From Agarophyton chilense (Eukaryota; Rhodophyta; Florideophyceae; Gracilariales; Gracilariaceae): a DNA stretch of 64,000 bases. Within the stretch, counting starts at the first letter, position 1; every line of letters starts with the position of its first letter. Position numbers and translations under genes: made by a program. A model generated the notes under the pieces. The model saw only the letters and a list, made by a program, of their open reading frames with translations, had not been told where the DNA came from and made no database searches. The stretch spans positions 1,951,001 through 2,015,000 of the forward strand of contig JARGXX010000092.1 of the NCBI GenBank assembly GCA_030374765.1, read 5' to 3'. Below are positions 56,448-64,000 of this stretch, piece after piece.

Positions 56448-59160
56448 TTGATGAAAACTCATCATCTTCCGTCAAGCGGATTGCATCCGTCCGTTGGAAA
56501 GCGAGTACAGTTTGACTCTGAACTCAAACGTCTTTGGAGACATTTTACTTGTCCTTCGAAACAAAGAATCTTTATAATGATAATGAAGAAGAGGAACTAT
56601 AAAGTTTATGCCAACATCGGCTCGGACAAGGATGTATTGACCCGCCGCCTGACAGTTCTTGATACAGGTACCGGACCGAACTTTATTCGGATATCCGAAC
56701 TGGGATCCACGGATCAGGAACGAATTCGTTGCGGTCCGTTGCCGGATATCCGAGATGCTAATAGGAATGCAGTGACAACCCTTGAAATAGTGAAGTTGCT
56801 TATTCAACTCGGACACTTTTTAGTAAAGGCGACGTTTATTGTCTGCAAGTTACTGGCCGCACCAGTTGTTCTGGGGTGTGATTATTGTGACAGATTTGTC
56901 GAAGCAATCCGCCCTCGGGAGTCGACTAGTCACGTTAGACAATGGCTCGACAGTACCTATAGTGAAAAGACCACTACGAAGAGTCCCTAAAGCTGCTTCA
57001 CTTCCACCCTCAATGTAATACGAGTGGGCTCGTGGTCGTACATCACCAAAGGTTCCTGTGTCGAAACCTAGAGTGTTAAAGGCTCCATCCCAAACCTGGG
57101 TACAAGTGATAACACAACGACACGGTCTCGTGGTAATCCAGCCTAATGCAGCTATGTAAGAGCATCCAGGACTTCTCGCAGCGAATGGAATTGTCCAAGT
57201 TGAAGCGGACAAACCCTTCCGAATACTCATCAGAAACGTTACCGATAACGATTATCGTTTACCAAAGAATCAGATCGTTGCAGCTGCTCTGCCGCACCCA
57301 ATAGCAGTGGTTCGGACTCATGTCTCTACCGCATAAGTGCTAGGGATTGCTGATATGTCAGACGAATCAACCGGTGCACATGAAGGTCACAGACAGCAGT
57401 CGCAAACGACAGAAGAAAAGAAGGACCCAGACAAGCTGGTCGAAGAACAAGCTCTCGAGAATGTTCCTGAAGGATATAAGGAAAGAATCAAATAAATGGT
57501 GGAAAAGTATGCCTCTATGTGGAGTGGAAGACTAGGAGAGATCTCCGCCACAGAACATCATATTGATGTTATTCCGGGATCTCGTCCCATTTCTCAGCCC
57601 CCTTACAGAGCAGGACCGCGAACTCGTCAGATCGAGGAGGACAATGTTGCCAAGATGCTCGGAGCGGGAGCTATAGAAGCAGCACAATCTGCTTGGGCTT
57701 TTTCTATGGTGTTAGACCCAAAACCTGATGGTTCTTTACGATTCTGTGTCGACTACCGGAAACTCAACGCAGTTACGATACGAGATACATATCCACTGCC
57801 TCGCATGGAGGAGTTATAGACAGCTTAGGCATTGCGAACGTGTTCACTACGCTTGAAGCCAACACTGGCTATTGGCAGGTTCCTGTAGCCGAAAAAGATC
57901 AGGATACGACTGCATTTGTTTCACACGCTGGACTATACCGTTTCAAGCGGAAGCCCTTTGGACTTACCAATGCTTCAGCAACTTTCCAGCGCACCCTGGA
58001 CATATTAATTTCGAAGTATAAATGGAAAACATGTCTAGTCTATTCGGACGATGTCATTATCTTCTCTCAAGATATGGAAAGTCATATGCGACATGTAGAG
58101 GAGATCCTCAAAGCGTTGCAGACAGCAGGTATAACCTTGAAGTTCAAGAAATGCGAATGGTTCGCAAAAACTGTGAAGTATTTGGGCCACATAATTAGGC
58201 CTGGTCAGCTTGCAATTCATGAAGCGCAGACAGCGGCAGTCCGCGAATCGCAACCACCGTCCACATATACCCAATTACAATCCTTCCTTGGATTATGTAA
58301 CGTCTAAAGACGATTCATACCGTGCTACTCGCATATTGCAGCTCCATTGAACGCATTGTTGCGCAAAGGACAGCCTGTTAAGCTCGAGGAATTCGAACCC
58401 GCCGAACACGAAGCTTTCAAAACTTTAAAGACAAAACTCGTCACAGCACCAATCTTGGCCTTGCCCAAACCCAACCTACCGTATTATTTGGATACCGACT
58501 CCAGTGAGTATCAGGTAGGGTGCGCCGCTTTTCAGACCCATCCGGACGGTCAGAGGAAACCAATCAGCTACTCGTCACGAACGCTAAACGCTGCAGAGAA
58601 GAATTAATCCGTATCAGAAAAGGAATGCCTTGCGGTAGTGTGGGCGCTGACTACTTTACGACCCTATCTCCAGGGAGAAACTTTTATCATCCATACGGAT
58701 CATTTGTCCCTACGATGGTTGTTATCAATAACAGACCCCTCCGGGAGAGTAACACGTTGGCGCTTACGACTATCTGAATTCGATTTCGAAGTAAAATATA
58801 AAAAGGGACTGGCTAACATACAAGCCGACGCTTTATCGCGATTGGAAACTTGAGGGGAAACCCAAGTAGAAATCGATGACGATTTACCGTGTTTCTAAAT
58901 GGAGATGAACAAAGATGAAACGAAAATTGAAGATCAAGAAGACGAAGGGGATTACTCCCAAATGGACCCTCTTATGGCAACCCATGGAACTGAACCTCCT
59001 GATCAACTCGAGCGTATCTCGATCACTGAGCTCTGCAATTGGCAACTCACAGATTTATTGTATCCGTTGGTACGGTTTTCCTCCGGAAGCGGATACGTGG
59101 GATCCTATAACTCATATCCCGCGCTCGCAGGTTGTGAGTTATCATCGTCTTATTCGACTA
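56448..59160 (+). pseudogene. pol: Pol of element E: no integrase, chromodomain kept
   Basis: After D the E pol resumes. Protease is open (56448-56990; VLDTGTGPN, Ala of DTGA replaced by Thr). The linker (to 57490) has several lesions. RT runs from 57496 with PPYRAGPRTRQIEEDN, FCVDYRKLNAVTIRD, FKRKPFGLTNASATFQ and YSDD (near 58045). RNase H covers 58440-58850 (DTDSSEYQVGCA, TDHLSLRWLL). The frame then passes from the post-RNase H spacer (SITELC, near 59030) straight into a chromodomain (YCIRWYGFPPEADTWDP, 59060-59110). About 1.5-2 kb holding the whole integrase in A, C and D is absent. Frame changes occur near 57820, 58310 and 58605. Confidence 0.9.
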
Positions 59161-59235
59161 CCACTTCCTGCAGAGATCGACACCGCGATGATGGGCTTTT
59201 TAGACGCGATTTCGCGGAACGACTGATAATCCCAT

Positions 59236-59335
59236 TTCCCTTCCGAGGAAGGATATGAGAGAAGAAGACCAGAAGACTCGAGAAGAAGAAAAAGTAATTA
59301 GAGAAACGTGAATTTACGGAGACAGAAGAATTTGG
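59236..59335. other. Purine-rich tract between pol and antisense gene of E
   Basis: A/G-rich plus strand (AGAGAAGAAGACCAGAAGAC and onward) at the same junction as in A. Confidence 0.55.
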
Positions 59336-59381
59336 TTTATGTAATCGCCTCAAGGTTGACGACATCTAACGGTCAACGTAC

Positions 59382-61063
59382 TTACCCGCGGGTATGATTA
59401 TTCAGCATGGCGGTAAGATCAGCACGATCGCCTTGCAGCTTTGTTTCGGGGAAACCCGCGTCTAGGAGGAGTTGTCTCAACGGTGCCAAAAAGGGATCCT
59501 CCGTATCGCTCAGTTGTTGGGCGAACATATGATGGTATCCCATTGACGGGTTGACGTCCGATGTAGTGGCCGTTGGTGGCGAAGCAGCAGTCACAGGAGC
59601 AGTACCGGATAGTTCGGGTTCATCCTCGAAATCGAGTTCTGCATCAGCACCTGAAGCTTCTTCATACTCCTGATCTGCAAACTCAGAAGGTGTGGACTCG
59701 TACACATATCCAGTACGCTGATTTGAAGGGCACTCCCTAGGATTCGCACGAAGGCCACGAGCCTGATCAAACGTGATTACATGGCTGGTCCAGGGATTGT
59801 ACCATACAAAATCTCCAGCATTAGCTGTGCGTCCCGGCGAATGATCTCGATGAAACAACCTTGTGCCTCTAGCTGATTGCTCCCATGGAACCCCGTGCCA
59901 GTCGATACTGTCGATTAAGTCTACCAAGAGTAGGAATTCTTCATAATTGGCACGGGACACAACACAAGGGAAAGATCGAGTTGTCTCGCATATTTCCGCG
60001 CTGTTGGCGACATGTAACAAGCCCGATAGTTATCGTATGCATCCCTGAGGATATACGCTGCCGTCATGGAAATGAACTCGGAGAACACGACCGTCCAGTA
60101 TTCCGAGAACGGGTCGTTGATCAACGCGGAACCGATATAGGTTATGGCTGACGAAAGCTCCACCGGACATCCACGAGGGCTCTCGATCTCCGCCCAGTGT
60201 TCTGGAATTGCGACATACCGTCCCACGCGAGCATTCCGCCTAATTCGATCAATCTCGATCATTTCGTTTGGGTCCAGGTATCCCAAGCGGGATCTCGTAC
60301 GTCGTTCCCAACGAGGATAATCCCAGTATGGGATGTCTCTCTTATGGAGGAAGCGGAAGTCCGCACGGAGCAAGGGCCGGCCAAAGCGGAGTGCCGCGTT
60401 GCGTACATCGCGTAAGCCGCGCCATTCGTCGACGTCGACTTCGTATAAGGTTTCAATGTACGAGTATCCTTCGCCATTCGTGCGAGCCATCCAGGGATCC
60501 AGATTCCAATCTCCAGTGAGAACGACCATGCTAATAAACCGGTGCAGACGCTGGTATATCAGCTTGGTGAACCGAGTTCGGGCTTCGTACATACTTTCAT
60601 TGGTATACCGGGGAATCGCGTAATCTGGCAAAGCACAGTGAGTAAGCCAATCGTGGCTGCGAATAGTCGCATACGGAAGGCCATCGGGGAGGTAACTGCT
60701 GAAGACGTATCGGTTGATAAACGCGTCATCGCGAAGAGCGACTGGGTCAAACCAAGGAGCCTACGCGAAGAGGTCAGCATCGTCGAGAGGGTCCCGTCCC
60801 ACTAAGTCCGCGGGATGTGGATAGCTGCGTTGAGCCCGACGAGACGGCGCTCGAATGATCCTAGCGGAGGATACATAAGCCGCATTTGACATCACACCTG
60901 AAGCCGAAGGCTGTAAGGACAAGGAGTGGAAACCCACGCAAGAAGACCGCATTGATCGGAAGGCTGAAGGCGCCGCAGATTGCGAATCGAAGCCACTGCT
61001 GGCGGAAGGACCCTCCGACGGTACGTCTCCATTGTTGGAGTTGTGCGGCGCGTATGGATTCAT
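59382..61063 (-). pseudogene. Antisense accessory gene of element E, two lesions
   Basis: ATG at 61063 (MNPYAPHNSNNGD). About 560 codons end at 59382, broken by a TAG at 60759-60761 and a frameshift near 59960. It aligns with A over most of its length: APWFDP; DFRFLHKRDIPYWD; VGRYVAIPEHWAEIESPRG; TYIGSALINDPFSEYWTVV; AAYILRDAYDNYRACYMSP; YARQLDLSL; IDSIDWHGVPWEQS; PGRTANAGDFVWYNPWTS. A Glu/Asp-rich stretch (ELDFEDEPELSG) and a short helical tail follow, as in A. The start is only about 110 bp from the polypurine tract, so its promoter probably lies in or next to the 3' LTR. Confidence 0.8.
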
Positions 61064-61173
61064 CGCTGATCAAGTCGAAACAGATGGTACTTTCGTGGAG
61101 ATGAGGAAATTTCGGAATGCCGATGCATGCTACGGTATATAAAGATGTCTTGCGTCGCCAGTGCTTCGCGCTT

Positions 61174-61186
61174 AATGGGAGGAATG
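61174..61186 (+). promoter_or_regulatory. Polypurine tract of E
   Basis: AATGGGAGGAATG directly before the 3' LTR. Confidence 0.65.
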
Positions 61187-61797
61187 TGTAGTATTATGCA
61201 CTGTCGGAATTCCGATGGGAGATTTTTTGGCTAAGTATAATGATACTCATAAGTCGGTGCAACGGCTAGGATGGAGCTATGAAGCGGCACCCCGCAGATG
61301 GTCCATGAAACGGTATATTACAAGTGGGATCTCGGTCTGCCACGCCGCATCCGACTCGACCATTTGCAGGGAAATACCGGATTGGCAACGGCGCCTATAG
61401 AAGGGTAGCCACCGGGCATTCAAGGATACCCTTCGTAGGCGGACGACCATTTATAGCTAGTAATCCCGTACTGTAGAGGAATTAAGTGGCTAACCAAGTT
61501 TATATCTAGATATTATTATGTGCAGCGCTCAAACCTGGGCGCAGTACTTAAGACACAGGGAAAGCACCGACTCAAAAGTACAAGAGACAAAAAACAGGTT
61601 CAAAACTCACTTGGTACTTGTTCAGGATTCTTTAACCAGAAATCCGGACAAGCTACAACAAGTAGTGGTCCGTTCTATAGTTTCAACCACCCTCATTGAG
61701 GGGTTGGGCCTTACAATTTTCGTTAGCCGTACTCACCCATTCGGCAGTCTCGAACACTGTTGCAGGTGTATTTTCTCTCCACAGAGCGGATAATACA
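61187..61797 (+). repeat. 3' LTR of element E
   Basis: 611 bp, TGTAGTATTATGC to AATACA, followed by the exact duplication CAGTT. It lacks about 40 bp present in the 5' LTR and in X's LTR. Confidence 0.92.
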
Positions 61798-62250
61798 CAG
61801 TTACAGTGTCTTTGGAGTTGAAAAAAGACGATCTGTGTGTACTAACGTTTTTTTGTCTCTCTAGAAAGATTTTAAGGAGTCAAAAGTCTGTTACAGTCGT
61901 AACAATGTGATGAAAATTTGAAATCTAGTTCTGAAAGAACAGGTGCTGCAAGTTTTGCTCCAGTATTTTTCACGAAAAACACCAGCTTCGGTTATAGACT
62001 GAAAACATTTCTTTTTTTTATTCTCCTTGAAAAGCTTTTTAGAGATTTTAAATGTCTGTTTTCGGTTAACGCAGAAGTAGAAATGCTGGGAAAAGGGTTA
62101 CGCATGCAAAGTGTCTGTATAAAAACCAGAAAGTTTGATTCCTTTGATTCTTAGTGACTGTTGACATAAATGTTTGGTTTGGTTTGTTTGAAAAGATCAA
62201 AAAGAAAAGTTTATATCGGTATATTTATATCTCATTCTATGTATTTGGGC
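61798..62250 (+). repeat. Unidentified repeat T, copy 2, right part
   Basis: Continues 42700-43271 across element E and matches T copy 1 at about 29540-29950. Coding-like pieces such as LELKKDDLCVLTFFCLSRK and RDFKCLFSVNAEVEML are present, with stops between them. Confidence 0.55.
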
Positions 62251-62290
62251 TATTGAAGAAGGCGACAGGCTTATTATAGCCGAAGTTTAC

Positions 62291-62418
62291 TGTAAAGTGT
62301 GGCCCACAGCGTCACACGCAAAGATGGCGCGCACAATATTGCCGATGCTTTGAAATGAAATGATGGTGTCTGACGACGGTGGGCGTGTGTTGGTAAGATT
62401 TTTTTCACACACTTTACA
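62291..62418. repeat. Short inverted repeat, possible small element
   Basis: TGTAAAGTGTG (62291-62301) and its exact complement CACACTTTACA (62408-62418) enclose 106 bp. No flanking duplication is obvious. Confidence 0.3.
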
Positions 62419-62855
62419 TCACATTATATAGATGGCGCCTGCACTTGCCAAGACTACTCTCAATAGGTTGGTAAGTAAAGCAAGCAATGGAGTTGGCGTG
62501 CGCCAAGTACTGCGAGTGGCTTAAAAATGCAACTGTAAATGAGCTCATGTTGGGGAAAGTGTAGGATTTGTAGGTTGGACGCCGTTTACAGTAGGGGTAT
62601 CTGTTAAGTTAGTTGTGTTTTGGGTTTTTCGTTGTGGTGTATTTTTAGCATGCAAAATTGGTGAGTGAGTTTGGGACGTTTTTCGTGCACGTGGGCAACG
62701 TGTTTGATGTATTGAGGAGGGGTAACCGTGAGGTTTGAAAGCACAAAGTGTTTTGAAAACAAGAACGTTGCACGTGTGTACGTGTAATGGGAAGAGAAAC
62801 GATTTTGTGCTTGTGGTTGTGATGAACGAAAAGTGGGAGACAGGCGGTTTGGCAA

Positions 62856-62878
62856 GTTGTTGTTGTTGTTGTTGTTGT
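62856..62878. repeat. (GTT)n microsatellite
   Basis: About seven and a half perfect units. Confidence 0.95.
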
Positions 62879-63305
62879 CATATGAGGCGAATTATGGTTG
62901 AGAAAAAAGGGTTGCTGGTAAAGCAGAGGTTGGCAAGGGGTGTGTTTTGGCGTTATTGTTTTGGTTTAGGTTTGGGTGTGAACGATTGACAAGGGTGATG
63001 GATTTTGGAAATGTGTTTTGTGTGCCAAAGTGACTGTAGCGTGGAGGAGAAGGGATGCGGCTGGGAGGTTGCGATGAGTTGCATGTTGAGAGGGTGTATG
63101 CAAAAACGGTGGACGTATGAAGTAAGCGCATGGAACACGGGGGGACGTGGAAAAGCAACGTGAAGCAGGGCGGCGGCGTGAGTGCGCGCGCGTGGAATGG
63201 GTGACGACGACGCGTGCGTGTGATTGATTTGAGAGCGGCGGCGGCGAAAATTTGGGGCAAAACTCGGGGCAACAACATGCGACGCGACGACTAAGAGAGT
63301 TTTTC

Positions 63306-63319
63306 TTTTTTTTTTTTTT
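63306..63319. repeat. T14 homopolymer
   Basis: Fourteen T in a row. A G11 run follows at 63363-63373. Confidence 0.95.
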
Positions 63320-63720
63320 GTGTGGTGATGGAAAACAGTGGCCAACGCGGGGGTGGGTGGAAGGGGGGGGGGGCCGATGAGTGTGACGGGAGCGCACTTG
63401 CAAGCGGACGTTCGATACACACGGGGGGTGGCGGCACGTCGGGTGCGTGCGATGTGTACAGACGACGATATGATAAGCCGCGTATCGGCACACAGTAGTG
63501 TGGCGGCGGTGGCGGTGGTAGCAGCGGGGTGGATTGCGGTGATGGCGTCGGGTAGTGTAAGAGTCGAAGAAGAAGAACAGACACGAGCGGCGCAATGACG
63601 TAACTCAGCAGCAAACCGTCTCGCGACCGAGACTGGGAGGTGCGGCGCGCGCGTGAATTGCGCAATCTCAACGCAACGTAGCACGCCGCCCGCCACTGAA
63701 GAAAAACGTTTTTTGTACGC

Positions 63721-63738
63721 GACGACGACGACGACGAC
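63721..63738. repeat. (GAC)6 microsatellite
   Basis: Six perfect units. Confidence 0.95.
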
Positions 63739-63792
63739 GCACACAAACAAACACAACAACAGACGCGAGACGCGGCGACAGGCGCGCACGCA

Positions 63793-63818
63793 TGTGTGTG
63801 TGTGTGTGTGTGTGTGTG
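63793..63818. repeat. (TG)13 microsatellite
   Basis: Thirteen perfect units. Confidence 0.95.
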
Positions 63819-63865
63819 CAATACACCCAATCTGACGTCATGACGGCGCCACACGCGCCGGTGGA

Positions 63866-63884
63866 AGAGAGAGAGAGAGAGAGA
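63866..63884. repeat. (AG)n microsatellite
   Basis: About nine units. Confidence 0.95.
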
Positions 63885-64000
63885 CAGCGACAGACGTGGT
63901 GGACACATGAAAACGAAAACAACACAAAAATAAGACGTGCAAAAAACGCGCAGAGAAAAATGTTACTGTATCAAAAAGCTAAACGCGCGCGTGGGCGCGG

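Larger units (their letters stand above)
43272..61797 (+). mobile_element. Chromovirus E, split by element D
   Basis: A Gypsy element of X's family with LTRs at 43272-43922 and 61187-61797 and an exact duplication CAGTT (43267-43271 and 61798-61802). Without D it is about 8.5 kb. It has gag, protease, RT, RNase H, chromodomain and the antisense gene but no integrase. LTR divergence is clearly higher than in A, C or D, which agrees with D having inserted into it later. Confidence 0.93.
62420..64000. other. G/T-rich, microsatellite-rich end region
   Basis: The plus strand is strongly G/T-rich up to about 63600, with no recognised gene. Long minus-strand frames (for example 63789-62953) are a by-product: they run through the simple repeats and translate to Cys/His/Val/Thr-rich low complexity. 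It may be the upstream region of a gene beyond the window or a satellite-like region. Confidence 0.5.

Noticed and set aside
62953-63908. Long minus-strand frames (128-278 codons) as real proteins
   Set aside because: They overlap one another in several frames, run through simple repeats and translate to Cys/His/Val/Thr-rich low complexity.

Overview
This window is eukaryotic and consists almost entirely of nested, decayed transposable elements. No host protein gene could be identified with confidence. The core is five to six copies of chromodomain-bearing Ty3/Gypsy LTR retrotransposons (chromoviruses). Fragments of a Ty1/Copia element, a Tc1/mariner transposase and an unidentified repeat family are also present. 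Chromoviruses with this domain order occur in plants, fungi, algae and oomycetes. A repeat-rich alga (possibly red) is my best guess, but the sequence does not prove it.

Layout, left to right. X (1-3618, minus strand) is a truncated Gypsy copy running off the left edge. Positions 3619-5120 hold a Copia remnant. A (6280-17387) is a complete Gypsy element with 889-bp LTRs and the target duplication AGATC. B (about 18585-28330) is a very decayed relative of A, with a 3.5-kb stretch of unknown DNA inside it. Positions 28930-30362 hold copy 1 of an unidentified repeat, T. C (30363-41556) is a complete Gypsy element of another family. Positions 41582-42480 hold a broken Tc1/mariner transposase. T copy 2 (42700-43271 and 61798-62250) is split by E (43272-61797, duplication CAGTT). 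E is itself split by D (46152-56186). The last 1.7 kb is G/T-rich, microsatellite-rich and unexplained.

Each complete element reads LTR, primer-binding site, gag, pol (protease, reverse transcriptase, RNase H, integrase, chromodomain) on the plus strand, then an oppositely oriented reading frame of about 550-670 codons, then a purine-rich tract and the 3' LTR. The antisense frame lies tail-to-tail with pol. It is recognisably homologous in A, B and E, and a more diverged version is present in C and D. It is the most interesting system here: an antisense accessory gene kept through divergence of several chromovirus families. All four datable elements and X also share one primer-binding site that is not the usual initiator-Met type. 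D's LTRs carry an antisense tRNA-like sequence with near-consensus Pol III A and B boxes. All pol genes are broken by stops and frameshifts. E has lost its whole integrase.
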